64,000 nt of DNA from Algoriphagus zhangzhouensis (GTDB lineage Bacteria; Bacteroidota; Bacteroidia; Cytophagales; Cyclobacteriaceae): positions 124,001-188,000 of the forward strand of contig NZ_FRXN01000006.1 of NCBI RefSeq assembly GCF_900148515.1, given 5' to 3'. Position 1 is the stretch's first letter. Each line of letters starts with the position of its first letter. Shown one piece after another: positions 17,522 through 26,473 of this stretch. The translations under genes and the position numbers were made by a program. The notes beneath the pieces are model-generated. The model had not been told where the DNA came from, did no database searches, and saw only the letters and a list, made by a program, of their open reading frames with translations.

Positions 17522-18082
17522 CTAGATAATCACTACGGTTAGACTTTTTGCCCCATGAGCACCGATTACCAAGGATTGCTCAATATCTGCTGTTTTCGAT
17601 GGACCTGCGATGAAAACTCCAAAGCCTGAATGTTGCGCTCCTATTTTTTCATATGCTTGATGCATATTTCCGAGGATATTCGATTCAGGTACGGTTATGA
17701 CCAAATGCTCTGTGATAAAAGGAATAGCTCTTAATTTTAACTGAGTGTCATCCAGCCAAATGGCTCCATTTTCTGCTGCCGCCCATTGTCCATCCAAGAT
17801 AGCCAGCTCCAGTTCCGCCAATTCATGAGGATCAGAAGGAAGAATTTGAGAGGAAGAAACTTCAAGTCTTTCTGAATTAGAAAGAATCTTGGAGTAACCT
17901 TTTTCTTCCATCCAAGATTGAAAATCTTCTTTGGAAATCACCTGACCTTTATTGCCTTCAATGGATAAAATAAATGTGGCAAGTAAGTCCTCTGGAACTC
18001 TGAATTCTGGAATTTCTGGAAGAGTTTTGTTATCGGATTTTACTTTTTGAATCGCTTGAATGATCTGATCTTTACTGCTCAT
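17522..18082 (-). CDS. lutC: Lactate utilization protein C (LUD domain)
   Basis: A 186-residue LUD-domain protein of the LutC/YkgG type. The C-terminal half holds the family core: ENGAIWLDDTQLKLRAIPF, EHLVITVPESNI and HSGFGVFIAGPSKTADIEQSLVIGAHG. In B. subtilis LutABC oxidises L-lactate to pyruvate, with LutC required alongside the iron-sulfur subunits. It overlaps lutB by 4 bp and is the last gene of a six-gene minus-strand operon. The slightly short length is within the family range. In this locus L-lactate would come from L-rhamnose breakdown. Confidence 0.92.
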   Translation of the reverse strand: MSSKDQIIQAIQKVKSDNKTLPEIPEFRVPEDLLATFILSIEGNKGQVISKEDFQSWMEEKGYSKILSNSERLEVSSSQILPSDPHELAELELAILDGQWAAAENGAIWLDDTQLKLRAIPFITEHLVITVPESNILGNMHQAYEKIGAQHSGFGVFIAGPSKTADIEQSLVIGAHGAKSLTVVII

Positions 18083-19437
18083 GGTCTGTTCTTTTTATAC
18101 CATTCTTTAAAAGATTCTTTCGGAGGATTTGGTAGATCTCGCTCTTTGCCCCAAACGTTCAATGGGTTGTAAATGATTGACTTTGGTAACGCTTTCAAGG
18201 ATTTTCTCATCAAGCTCCCAGAGATTTTGTATGCCAATGGACTGGTGAAAATTCCACTAGCCATCTTCATACTCATTCCTTTTGCCATGTCTGGATTGGC
18301 TTTGGTGATTTCTTGACGCCATTCATATAGCTGCTCATGAATGTTGATTTTAACAGGGCAAACATCGGAGCAGCTGCCGCAAAGAGTAGATGCGAAAGGT
18401 AGGGTGCTGTACTTTTTGACATCAATACCTGGCGACAAAATTGATCCAATAGGTCCTGGAACAGTACTGCCATAACTGTATCCGCCACTTCTTCTATAGA
18501 TGGGGCAAGTATTCATGCATGCACCACAGCGAATGCATTTAAGGGAGTTTTTAAATTTTTCCCTTGCTAATTGGCGGGTTCTTCCATTGTCCAAAAGAAC
18601 AATGTGTATTTCTTTTCCTGGTTCAGGACTTCTAAAATGCGAGTTGTAATTGGTGATAGGTTGACCGGTAGCAGATCTAGCCAAAAGACGAAGGAATACT
18701 CCCAAGTCTTTTCTTCGAGGAATGATCTTTTCAATTCCCATGCAGGCAATATGTACATCTGCTAGATGTACTCCCATATCTGCATTTCCTTCATTCGTAC
18801 AGACTACAAACTCACCAGTTTCAGCGACTCCAAAGTTTACTCCGGTGATAGCTACTTTCGCCTTTAAGAATTTCTCTCTAAGATGAAGTCTAGCTGCATG
18901 GGTCAAATAGGTTGGATCTTCATTTCCTTTTTCAGTCTTGAGCTTCTCATGGAAAATCTCCGAGATGTCCCCTTTCTTCAAGTGAATTGCCGGAAGGACA
19001 ATATGACTTGGGGGTTGCTGAAGGAATTGAACGATCCGCTCTCCTAAGTCAGTATCAACCACTTCCACTCCTCTTTTCTCCAAATAAGGATTGAGATGGC
19101 ATTCTTCGGTTAGGATCGATTTACTCTTGACGATTGCTTTGCAATCATGCTTTTCCAAAATTGAATGGACAATCTGGTTATGCTCTTCGGCATTGACAGC
19201 CCAGTGAACATGGATCCCATTCTTTTTGGCATTTGCCTCAAAGTCCAATAGAAGTGTGTCCAGATTATTGAGGACATAGTCTTTCAGTCCAGAAGCTATT
19301 GTTCTCAAGTTTTCCCACTCAGGGATCGACTTTGAAATTTTATCTCGTTTATCTCGGACAAACCAAAGGGTCTCATCATGCCAATGACTTTTGGCCTGAT
19401 CCTTCAAAAATTCCGCTGCTTTCGATGGGTGACTCAT
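18079..19437 (-). CDS. lutB: Lactate utilization protein B (iron-sulfur LutB)
   Basis: A 452-residue cytoplasmic iron-sulfur protein. The N-terminal two-thirds is a LUD domain (THAARLHLREKFLKAKVAIT, then GVNFGVAETGEFVVCTNEGN). Two 4Fe-4S motifs follow: CIRCGACMNTCP near residue 300 and CGSCSDVCP near 350. The C-terminal helix region is the normal LutB tail. Size and motif order match LutB/YkgF. It overlaps lutA and lutC by 4 bp on either side, so the three proteins are made in a fixed ratio, as expected for the L-lactate dehydrogenase complex. Confidence 0.95.
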   Translation of the reverse strand: MSHPSKAAEFLKDQAKSHWHDETLWFVRDKRDKISKSIPEWENLRTIASGLKDYVLNNLDTLLLDFEANAKKNGIHVHWAVNAEEHNQIVHSILEKHDCKAIVKSKSILTEECHLNPYLEKRGVEVVDTDLGERIVQFLQQPPSHIVLPAIHLKKGDISEIFHEKLKTEKGNEDPTYLTHAARLHLREKFLKAKVAITGVNFGVAETGEFVVCTNEGNADMGVHLADVHIACMGIEKIIPRRKDLGVFLRLLARSATGQPITNYNSHFRSPEPGKEIHIVLLDNGRTRQLAREKFKNSLKCIRCGACMNTCPIYRRSGGYSYGSTVPGPIGSILSPGIDVKKYSTLPFASTLCGSCSDVCPVKINIHEQLYEWRQEITKANPDMAKGMSMKMASGIFTSPLAYKISGSLMRKSLKALPKSIIYNPLNVWGKERDLPNPPKESFKEWYKKNRP

Positions 19438-20189
19438 TGAATAGCTTGGTTTAAGATTTCGGCAATATGCATGAATTTAAGCGGCTGCTTATTCCTCGAG
19501 GATATCCCCTGCAGGTGCATAATGCAGGACATGTCTCCACCAGTAAGAATCTCAACATCTTTTTCCAGGTGATCTGCCAATCGGTCTTTTCCCATTTGAA
19601 CAGAAAGAGCTTCCTCACTTACAGCGAAAGTTCCTCCAAAACCACAACACTCATCTTTTCGGGTCAATTCTACCCAGTCTAATCCATCCAGTCCTTGAAG
19701 TAACTGTTTGGCTTTATTAAATGGAGAGACATTTAACTCGGTAGATGCTCCTAATCGAAGTCCTCTTAATCCATGGCAGGAAGAATGATATCCGATTCGG
19801 TGTGGGAATTTTCCCTTGATTTCAGCTTTTAAAACGTCCGTAATAAATTCTGTCAATTCATATACTTTTCCCTGAAGCTCTTTGTAAGCATTTTGATCAA
19901 GGAATTCTGGCGGGAAATGTTCTTTCACGTGCATGATGCAACTTCCCGAAGGAGCGACTACATAATCGAATTCTCCGAAAGTCTTGATGAAATGCTCACT
20001 GCTTCCAATGGTATCTCTCTCATAGCCAGAGTTTGCGAGCGGCTGGCCACAGCAGGTTTGGTTTTGAGGATAGCTGACTTTGCAGCCTAATTTTTCAAGT
20101 AATTCTAAGCTGGCAATCCCTACGTTTGGATAAAATTGATCCACGTAGCAGGGAATAAAAAGGCCAACATGGGGTGTTTGATTTGACAT
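19434..20189 (-). CDS. lutA: Lactate utilization protein A (CCG-domain LutA)
   Basis: A 251-residue protein with two CCG domains, the signature of LutA/YkgE and heterodisulfide-reductase-like electron carriers. The first is FIPCYVDQFYP plus the QTCCGQPLANSGY segment; the second is YHSSCHGLRGLRLG plus KDECCGFGGTFAVSEE. These Cys clusters hold iron-sulfur centres that pass electrons from lactate. It overlaps lutB by 4 bp and begins 12 bp after the sugar kinase gene, so lactate oxidation is built into the sugar operon. Confidence 0.95.
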   Translation of the reverse strand: MSNQTPHVGLFIPCYVDQFYPNVGIASLELLEKLGCKVSYPQNQTCCGQPLANSGYERDTIGSSEHFIKTFGEFDYVVAPSGSCIMHVKEHFPPEFLDQNAYKELQGKVYELTEFITDVLKAEIKGKFPHRIGYHSSCHGLRGLRLGASTELNVSPFNKAKQLLQGLDGLDWVELTRKDECCGFGGTFAVSEEALSVQMGKDRLADHLEKDVEILTGGDMSCIMHLQGISSRNKQPLKFMHIAEILNQAIQ

Positions 20190-20200
20190 GGGGTTCGAAT

Positions 20201-21535
20201 TTAGTTTCCAAAACTCGAATTCACTAGCATAGCAGCTCCTAATGCGGATCCATTTGGAAAATCACTTGGGATAATTTCGAGGGCAGGTAGTTTAATTCGA
20301 AGCATGGATAGGAAAATGTCATTTGCATTAAATCCTCCATCCACGTAGAGCTTTTTGACATTCGAATCTTCCAAAACGAGGCTGAGTGAAGCTACCTGAA
20401 GATCGGTCAATTCGTGGATGAAAGTATAATACGCAGACTCAAAATTCTCAAAACTTGCCCAGTCGGAGCAAGCCGCTTGTGGAATATCGTAATCCTCCGG
20501 CTTCAGGTAGTGAAAATGTATTCGCTTTTTTGACTCATTCTTAGCTTTTTCATATAGGCTATTGTCAAACTTTAATTTTTTGTAGGTGCCCTGGGGAAGT
20601 TCCCAGAAGCTGTACATTTCATCAATCTGATACTTGTGCTCTTCTCCAATAAAGAGTCTGGAGATCTTGATGGGTTGACCTTGAATGCTCAAAAACTGAA
20701 GGCAATCCTGCTTCAATTGTTTTTTGGTCAACTTAGATTTGTTGAAAGGATTGATGCTGATCGCCCATGTGCCTGTTGACAACAGAGCGAATTCGTTACT
20801 TTCTTGACTGAGGTAGGGAAGAAGTGCACCAGAAGAATCATGAACTCCAATTCCACAAGGAATACTGCCAAACTCTTCCTTGGTTTGTAAAAGAGAGTTT
20901 CCAGGTAAAATAGGAGGAAGTAGCTTGTCTATTTCTTCATTTTTCACCCAGTCATGGTAATCCATTTTCTCAAAATCCCACAATCCCGTATGACATCCAA
21001 TGCTGGTATAATCAGAGACCATTTGGCCCGTGAAAATCATGCTCAGATATTGGGGTAAATGAAGGCTGTATTTGATCTTTTTATAAAGCTCAGGTTTGGA
21101 ATGCTTGATGAAATATATCTGGAGTCCAGAGTTGAGCATCGCCAATGGAGGGGAGGAAGTCTGCTTACAGAAATCCATCTTGCCACCATTTTGAGCGTAG
21201 AATTTTTTTAATAAATCCTCAGGGTAAGGCTTTAGGTAATCGTAAAGTGGAGTGACTGGCTCTCCAGTTTCATCTACATGGACAAAGGAGGCTCCATGTC
21301 CAGAGAAGTTTAATTTTTTGATTTCATATTGCTCGGATTCCAGAGCCTTTTTGAAGGTTTCGATCATCCAATCCCTCATCGGGAGAACCGGTTCGGCAGG
21401 GAAACCATCCTCATCTGGAATTGAATCCAGACGAGTGTAGGTGTTCCAAACTTCATTTAATGATTCGTCAAAAAGAAAGAATTTCTTGTTGGTCTTGCCA
21501 ATGTCAAAAACAGCAGTAACCGGGATTTTGGGCAT
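20201..21535 (-). CDS. FGGY-family sugar kinase, predicted rhamnulokinase
   Basis: A 444-residue FGGY-type carbohydrate kinase. The phosphate-1 loop is AVFDIGKTNKKFFLFDE at the N-terminus; STGTWAISINPFN (about residue 250) is the adenosine/phosphate region, and LYVDGGFNANDIFLSML plus GSALGAAMLVN near the end form the ADP-binding C-terminal lobe. The DIGKTNKK form occurs in sugar kinases of Bacteroidota rhamnose and fucose loci. Placement between lutA and the GntR regulator, in the same operon as the rhamnulose-phosphate aldolase, supports phosphorylation of L-rhamnulose at C1. L-fuculose or another ketose is the alternative; sequence alone cannot separate them. Confidence 0.85.
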   Translation of the reverse strand: MPKIPVTAVFDIGKTNKKFFLFDESLNEVWNTYTRLDSIPDEDGFPAEPVLPMRDWMIETFKKALESEQYEIKKLNFSGHGASFVHVDETGEPVTPLYDYLKPYPEDLLKKFYAQNGGKMDFCKQTSSPPLAMLNSGLQIYFIKHSKPELYKKIKYSLHLPQYLSMIFTGQMVSDYTSIGCHTGLWDFEKMDYHDWVKNEEIDKLLPPILPGNSLLQTKEEFGSIPCGIGVHDSSGALLPYLSQESNEFALLSTGTWAISINPFNKSKLTKKQLKQDCLQFLSIQGQPIKISRLFIGEEHKYQIDEMYSFWELPQGTYKKLKFDNSLYEKAKNESKKRIHFHYLKPEDYDIPQAACSDWASFENFESAYYTFIHELTDLQVASLSLVLEDSNVKKLYVDGGFNANDIFLSMLRIKLPALEIIPSDFPNGSALGAAMLVNSSFGN

Positions 21536-21550
21536 GGTAAAAACTTAATT

Positions 21551-22588
21551 CTATAGAGATTTTCGGATGGTTAGCCTAAATGGATTTTTGATTGGAATTC
21601 TATCTTCGGAACCTAGGATTTGCTCAGCGATTGATTTGCCCATATGGACAAAATCAGTAGAAACAGTAGTGATTCCTTCTGCCAATATTTCTTTCAATGG
21701 AGTGTCATTGTAAGAAATCAAACCGATATTCTTACCAAGACACAGGGATTGCTCTCTGGATTTTTTTACCACACTAACCAAATCCGATTCTGAAAGAACA
21801 ATGTAGCATTCTCCATTTTCCAATGGCTCTTCATCATCCATTCCATCGATAACCAAATTCTTGAAATCATGGAAGAAACAGAATTTTTTGAAGCCGTCGA
21901 TGATTTCCTCTGGATACATTCCCCCTTTCGGGAAAACCAAAATCAATCGTTCGTACTTTTTCAAATGAGAAATTCCAGACTCCAAGGCCTCGAAAATATC
22001 CTTGCTAAAATCCTGATAAATTCCAGGGAATTCATTCTCATGACCCTTTACAGCCCGGTCAATGATCAATAGTTTATCCTTTGGGATTCTCTTGATCAAT
22101 TCATAAGCAGCGTCTGGATGTCCCTCTTGATCAAAGAAGTGAGGGGCAAGTACATAATAATTGTACTTGCCTATATATCTTTCTAAGAAGTCCTCGAATA
22201 GCCGCTTATTATAGTGATGAATCTGTAAATCAACAGTTGCTTGATCGCCCAGGCTTTCGACAATAGAATAGTAGATGAGCTTTTTGTAGGAACTCAATTT
22301 ATTGAAGAGCAAAAGCACTTTTGATTTTGAGGCCATATTGGTAGAGGCCACATAGAAGCCCTTACCCCGAACGGAAGTGATTATTCCTCTGTCTCTCAAT
22401 TCGTTATAGGCTTTTTCTACGGTGTCTCTTGACAATAAAAGATCAAAACTCGTTTCATTAATTGAAGGGATTCTATCCCCGACCATCAGCTCTCCCTTTT
22501 CTATATCCTCCAAAATCAGGTTGACTACCTGTAGATATTTTGGAGTACGGGAATCTACATGTATCATTTCAGATTTGTCTAAAAGCAT
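21551..22588 (-). CDS. GntR-type regulator with periplasmic-binding-like effector domain
   Basis: A 345-residue transcription factor. Residues 10-75 are a GntR winged helix (TPKYLQVVNLILEDIEKGE, then GDRIPSINETSF, SRDTVEKAYNELRDRGII and GKGFYVAS). The remainder resembles the LacI/periplasmic-binding fold (KVLLLFNKLSSYKKLIYYSI, LSESDLVSVVKKSREQ, GLISYNDTPLKEIL) and should bind a sugar. Lying between the kinase and the aldolase gene, it is the obvious local regulator of rhamnose use. A candidate operator with inverted half-sites sits in the divergent promoter at 24791-24841. Effector could be L-rhamnose or L-rhamnulose. Confidence 0.88.
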   Translation of the reverse strand: MLLDKSEMIHVDSRTPKYLQVVNLILEDIEKGELMVGDRIPSINETSFDLLLSRDTVEKAYNELRDRGIITSVRGKGFYVASTNMASKSKVLLLFNKLSSYKKLIYYSIVESLGDQATVDLQIHHYNKRLFEDFLERYIGKYNYYVLAPHFFDQEGHPDAAYELIKRIPKDKLLIIDRAVKGHENEFPGIYQDFSKDIFEALESGISHLKKYERLILVFPKGGMYPEEIIDGFKKFCFFHDFKNLVIDGMDDEEPLENGECYIVLSESDLVSVVKKSREQSLCLGKNIGLISYNDTPLKEILAEGITTVSTDFVHMGKSIAEQILGSEDRIPIKNPFRLTIRKSL

Positions 22589-22620
22589 TGGTTATTCTGG
22601 GTTTTTGGGTACTCATACTT

Positions 22621-24735
22621 TTATCTCGGAAATGCTGCTGCCAATCCGCCGTCTACATTCAGCATGTTTCCGGTTGATTTGGACAACAGACCTCCGACAA
22701 AGGCAAATGCCGCATTGGCAATGTCCTCTACCTTGACACTTTCTTTTAGAAGTGTTCTGTTGGCGTAATATTGTGGCAAGTCTTTGACATCAATACCATA
22801 AGCTTTGGCGCGATTTTCAGCCCATCCACCTTCCCAGATGTTGGAGCTTTCAATCACTGCGTCCGGATTGACTACATTGACTTTAATCTTATCTTCTGCT
22901 AATTCAGCTGCCATCAATCTTGACATGTGCAGCTGAGCAGCTTTGGTTGTACCATAAGCTACATTTTTTGGGCCGGCTACCAAAGCGTTTTTACTTACAA
23001 TGTTCACTACATCGCCTCCAGTGCCCTGTTTTCTCATCAAATCCACTCCAGCTTTTGATACATGGTATTGACCCATTACCAGAATATTGTGAAGTCTGTC
23101 CCAATCCTGGTCGCTGTGCTCTTCGAATTTTCTGGAAATGCTGATTCCAGCATTGTTGACAATGATGTCCACTCCGCCATATTTCAGACAAGTAGATTGA
23201 ATAGCTTTTGCAAGGCTGTCGGTGTCAGTTACATCCAAAAGAACTCCGTGTACGATATCTTTTCCATACTTACCAGTGAACTCGTTTAGTGCTGAGTCGA
23301 GCCTACCTGCATCGATGTCTGTCAATACCACGCATGCTCCTTCTTGAACGAATTTTTCTGCGATACCTTTTCCGATTCCTCCAGCACTTCCTGTTACCAA
23401 AGCAATCTTTCTGGAAAGGGGCTTTTCTTTTGGCATTCTCTGAAGCTTCGCTTCTTCTAGTAACCAGTATTCAATATTGAAAGCCTCCTGAAGAGGAAGA
23501 GAAACATATTCTGAAACTGCTTCAGCTCCGCGCATCACATTGATCGCATTGATATAGAATTCGCTAGCAACACGGCTAGTTTGCTTGTCTTTTGCGTAGC
23601 TGAACAAACCAACACCTGGCCAAAGGATGATTACCGGATTCGGGTCTCTCATAGCCGGACTGTTTGGATGCTTGTGGTTTTCATAATAGGAAGCATACAT
23701 CGCACGATAATCTTCAAAAGCTTTTTCGAAAGATTGTTTGATGGCTACACTATCAGATAAATCAGCATCTGGAGCTAAATCCAATACCAAAGGAGAAATT
23801 TTCGTTCTCAAAAAGTGATCTGGGCAACTTGTACCCATTGGAGCTAATTTATTAAGATCATGGCTATTGATGAATTGTAGGACAGTGTCAGAGTCATTGA
23901 ATGTTCCAACCATCAATTTTTCAGAAGAAGCCAAACCTCTTAGGATCGGAGCAAGAATAGCTGCTTGACTTTTTCTTTGATCAGGTGCCAAAGATTGAAC
24001 TTTCTCTCCACCGAAAACTGGGCGAGTTTTTCCATAATGATCTTCCAAATATCTGGATGCCGTCTCAATTACATCCAAGCTATTCATATAGCAATCATAG
24101 GCAGTGTCACCCCAAGTGAACAAGCCATGTCCTCCTAGCATAATACCTCGGATTCCAGGGTTTGCATTCAGCGCGTCTCGAAGCTGAAGTCCCAAATCGA
24201 ATCCTGGCTTTTGCCATGGAACCCAAGCAATGCTACCATTCCACAGATCTTTGGTGATCTTTTCGCCATCCTTAGATGCTGCGATTGCTATAGCCGCATC
24301 AGGGTGTAGATGATCGATATGCTTGAATGGTAAGAATGAGTGCAAAGGCGTATCAATAGATGGAGCCTTGGATTTCAAATCATAGATACAATGGTTGAAA
24401 AGTTCTACCATTTCATCTTCGAATTCCAGACCTCTATATACAGACTCCAGCGAGCGAAGCTTGTCTACATAAAGTCCGGCCAATCCTGCCTTAGTAAGTG
24501 TTCCTATGTCTCCGCCGGAACCTTTCACCCACATGATTTCTACCTCTTCACCTGTCAAAGGGTCTTTTTCATAGGTTTTGCAAGAGGTATTTCCTCCTCC
24601 ATAGTTTGTAATGCGTAAATCTGAACCTAGAATGTTGGATCTATAGATCAAAAGATCTACTTCTTTTCCTTCTAATTCATTTGCAACTTTTTCGTCCCAG
24701 AGGTAAGAGACATGTTTAAAGTTCTGGGTTTTCAT
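22621..24735 (-). CDS. Bifunctional rhamnulose-1-phosphate aldolase / lactaldehyde dehydrogenase (SDR)
   Basis: A 704-residue fusion, counting from the ATG at 24735; an ATG two codons upstream (24741) is equally possible, and the longer open frame adds an unlikely 15-residue leader. Residues 1 to about 430 are a class II aldolase: GGGNTSCKTYEKDP, WVKGSGGDIGTLT, metal-binding His in HIDHLHPD and HGLFTW. Residues from about 440 are a short-chain dehydrogenase: LVTGSAGGIGKGIAEKF, NNAGIS and YGTTK (catalytic Tyr/Lys). This arrangement matches the RhaEW-type enzyme, which splits L-rhamnulose-1-phosphate to DHAP and L-lactaldehyde and oxidises the latter to L-lactate. It is the first gene of the minus-strand operon that ends in lutABC. 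Confidence 0.93.
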   Translation of the reverse strand: MKTQNFKHVSYLWDEKVANELEGKEVDLLIYRSNILGSDLRITNYGGGNTSCKTYEKDPLTGEEVEIMWVKGSGGDIGTLTKAGLAGLYVDKLRSLESVYRGLEFEDEMVELFNHCIYDLKSKAPSIDTPLHSFLPFKHIDHLHPDAAIAIAASKDGEKITKDLWNGSIAWVPWQKPGFDLGLQLRDALNANPGIRGIMLGGHGLFTWGDTAYDCYMNSLDVIETASRYLEDHYGKTRPVFGGEKVQSLAPDQRKSQAAILAPILRGLASSEKLMVGTFNDSDTVLQFINSHDLNKLAPMGTSCPDHFLRTKISPLVLDLAPDADLSDSVAIKQSFEKAFEDYRAMYASYYENHKHPNSPAMRDPNPVIILWPGVGLFSYAKDKQTSRVASEFYINAINVMRGAEAVSEYVSLPLQEAFNIEYWLLEEAKLQRMPKEKPLSRKIALVTGSAGGIGKGIAEKFVQEGACVVLTDIDAGRLDSALNEFTGKYGKDIVHGVLLDVTDTDSLAKAIQSTCLKYGGVDIIVNNAGISISRKFEEHSDQDWDRLHNILVMGQYHVSKAGVDLMRKQGTGGDVVNIVSKNALVAGPKNVAYGTTKAAQLHMSRLMAAELAEDKIKVNVVNPDAVIESSNIWEGGWAENRAKAYGIDVKDLPQYYANRTLLKESVKVEDIANAAFAFVGGLLSKSTGNMLNVDGGLAAAFPR

Positions 24736-24790
24736 CGTCATATTTTGGTATTTTAGCTTATACGAATTTGTAAGAAATATGCCCAAAGTG

Positions 24791-24841
24791 TGTCCTGTGG
24801 TGTCTTGAAAATACGGCTTTTTATTGAGACAGTACAGGATA
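24791..24841. promoter_or_regulatory. Inverted half-sites in the divergent rha promoter
   Basis: Left half TGTCCTGTGGTGTCT (24791-24805) and right half AGACAGTACAGGATA (24827-24841) are inverted copies matching at 12 of 15 positions, with 21 bases between them; similarity extends a few bases inward. They lie in the 150-bp gap between the aldolase/dehydrogenase gene and the permease, where one regulator could control both directions. The GntR-type regulator at 21551-22588 is the natural candidate. Spacing of about three to four helical turns fits a looping or tandem-dimer arrangement. Confidence 0.5.
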
Positions 24842-24883
24842 GTTGATTAGGAGTTTGTTAACAACTTGTTTGCAAATCACTCA

Positions 24884-26284
24884 ATGAAGAATACATTATT
24901 TAAGAAGATAGTAGCTAGGGAGGAGTTTGAACGAGTTTCAGTTCCCGATGACAGACTAAAGGGTAGCAAGGGTTTCTTGGGAATGTATGCTGGGGAGCAT
25001 GCAGCAGGAACCGAGTTTGTCATCGGGCCTCTCTTTGTAGCACATGGCGTTTCAGCCGGAGACTTATTTGTCGGACTTTTAATAGGAAACCTTTTAGCAG
25101 TTTTAAGTTGGGGACTGATCACAGCTCCTATTGCTGTCAAGAAACGCTTTACTTTATATTATCAGTTGGAAAGGATCGCAGGCAAAGGCGTCGTCAATTG
25201 GTATAACCTTGTCAATGCCCTAATGTTTTGCTTTTTGGCAGGCTCCATGATAGCCGTCTCGGCCACCGCTGTTGGAATTCCTTTCAATTTGGAAATGCCG
25301 ACTTTGACAGACTGGATGCCAAGGACATCCGGCTGGGTGATAACGGTTTTGCTAATGGGAGCCATCATCACTTTGGTGGCAATCCAAGGCTATTCCCAAG
25401 TATCCAAATTTGCAAATATCATGTCTCCGTGGATGATTTTGATATTTGCAGCAGCTGGAATTGTCGGCTTAGCCCAATTGGGAGTGAGCTCATTTGATAG
25501 CCTAATCGCAACAGCGAATGAGGTAATCTGGACGGGTGTCCCGATGACTGGTATGTCCAAGTTTACTATTTGGCATATTATATTCTTTGCATGGTTTTGT
25601 AATATGGCCATGCATATTGGAATGTCAGATTTGACCATTCTGAGATTTGCAAAATCTTGGAAATATGGTTTCTTGACCTTTGCAGGAGTGTATTTAGGCC
25701 ATTTTCTAGCTTGGTTGGCATCAGGGATTCTATATGCGGTTTTTCTTCAAGCTAATGCTGCATCTCAGGAATTTGCGCCAGGAGCCATTGCCTATCAGAC
25801 TTTAGGCTTGGCTGGGGCTGTCTGTGTGGTCGTTGCTGGATGGACAACTGCCAATCCGACAATTTATCGGGCAGGTCTTGCCCTACAAGGGATTTTTCCT
25901 AAAGTTCCTTCTTGGAAAATCACAGCCATTGTAGGTGGAATCACAAGTTTGGCAGCTTGCTTCCCGGCTTTAGTGATGAGATTATTGGATTTTGTCGCGC
26001 TTTATGGGTTGCTGTTGATGCCTATGGGAGCCGTGATTTTTGCGGATTTTTATTTCTCCAAAAAATTCGGATTTCAGGATGAACAAGCATTGAACTCTCA
26101 TGCCAATTTTAGTATGCCTGCATTTTTGTCTTGGATCTTGACCTTGGCCTTCTGTCTATTCCTGAACTTCTCCTACGGGGTAGATATCTTCTTTTTAGGT
26201 CTACCAGGATGGTTTGTAGCAGTTGCCATATTTGTTGTGCTTTCCCGAATTCAGTATCCACTTAAGAAACAGCTGATCGCATGA
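24884..26284 (+). CDS. NCS1-like permease, candidate rhamnose-locus transporter
   Basis: A 466-residue inner-membrane protein with about 12 hydrophobic helices and the look of the nucleobase:cation symporter-1 (purine/cytosine permease) family: an N-terminal soluble stretch ending SKGFLGMYAGEHAAGTEF, an early helix VGLLIGNLLAVLSWGL, and HIIFFAWFCNMAMHIG in the middle. The ATG at 24884 is preferred to a frame opening at 24866. NCS1 proteins usually carry nucleobases, hydantoins or vitamins, yet this gene sits between the rhamnose catabolic operon and rhaI. I infer uptake of L-rhamnose or a related ligand. The stop overlaps the next small gene as ATGA. Confidence 0.8.
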   Translation: MKNTLFKKIVAREEFERVSVPDDRLKGSKGFLGMYAGEHAAGTEFVIGPLFVAHGVSAGDLFVGLLIGNLLAVLSWGLITAPIAVKKRFTLYYQLERIAGKGVVNWYNLVNALMFCFLAGSMIAVSATAVGIPFNLEMPTLTDWMPRTSGWVITVLLMGAIITLVAIQGYSQVSKFANIMSPWMILIFAAAGIVGLAQLGVSSFDSLIATANEVIWTGVPMTGMSKFTIWHIIFFAWFCNMAMHIGMSDLTILRFAKSWKYGFLTFAGVYLGHFLAWLASGILYAVFLQANAASQEFAPGAIAYQTLGLAGAVCVVVAGWTTANPTIYRAGLALQGIFPKVPSWKITAIVGGITSLAACFPALVMRLLDFVALYGLLLMPMGAVIFADFYFSKKFGFQDEQALNSHANFSMPAFLSWILTLAFCLFLNFSYGVDIFFLGLPGWFVAVAIFVVLSRIQYPLKKQLIA

Positions 26285-26451
26285 AAATCCTGACTAAAAT
26301 CGTTTCTTTCGCTGGTTTAGCCTTGACAATTGTTCCTCCAATCATGTTTTATTTGGGAAGTGTGGAATTGGATTCTGCCAAAATTTACATGGGAGTAGGA
26401 ATGTTCATGTGGTTTGTTTCTGCTCCATTTTGGGTAAATTCAAAAGCCTAA
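26281..26451 (+). CDS. Small two-helix membrane protein coupled to the permease
   Basis: A 56-residue ORF starting at an ATGA overlap with the permease stop and ending 22 bp before rhaI. It has two hydrophobic segments: IVSFAGLALTIVPPIMFYLG (about residues 7-26) and IYMGVGMFMWFVSAPFWV (about 35-52), joined by a short polar loop with ELDSAK. Small two-helix proteins coupled to a symporter gene are known elsewhere, for example YhdT with PanF and YjcH with ActP; by analogy this may be an accessory subunit. Coding status is supported by translational coupling, clean placement between two genes and coherent membrane topology. Confidence 0.75.
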   Translation: MKILTKIVSFAGLALTIVPPIMFYLGSVELDSAKIYMGVGMFMWFVSAPFWVNSKA

Positions 26452-26473
26452 TAATAGATTAAAACACCTTCAT

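Noticed and set aside
17262..17525. An 88-codon frame with one internal TAG at 17364-17366, looking like a possible small membrane gene or a gene remnant.
   Set aside because: It contains the strong lut/rha terminator hairpin, overlaps the lutC 3' end, has an internal stop and resembles no family; an open stretch of this length is not unlikely by chance.
24884..26284. Annotating the permease as a cytosine or purine transporter.
   Set aside because: No nucleobase genes nearby; the locus is rhamnose-specific, so only the family resemblance is kept.
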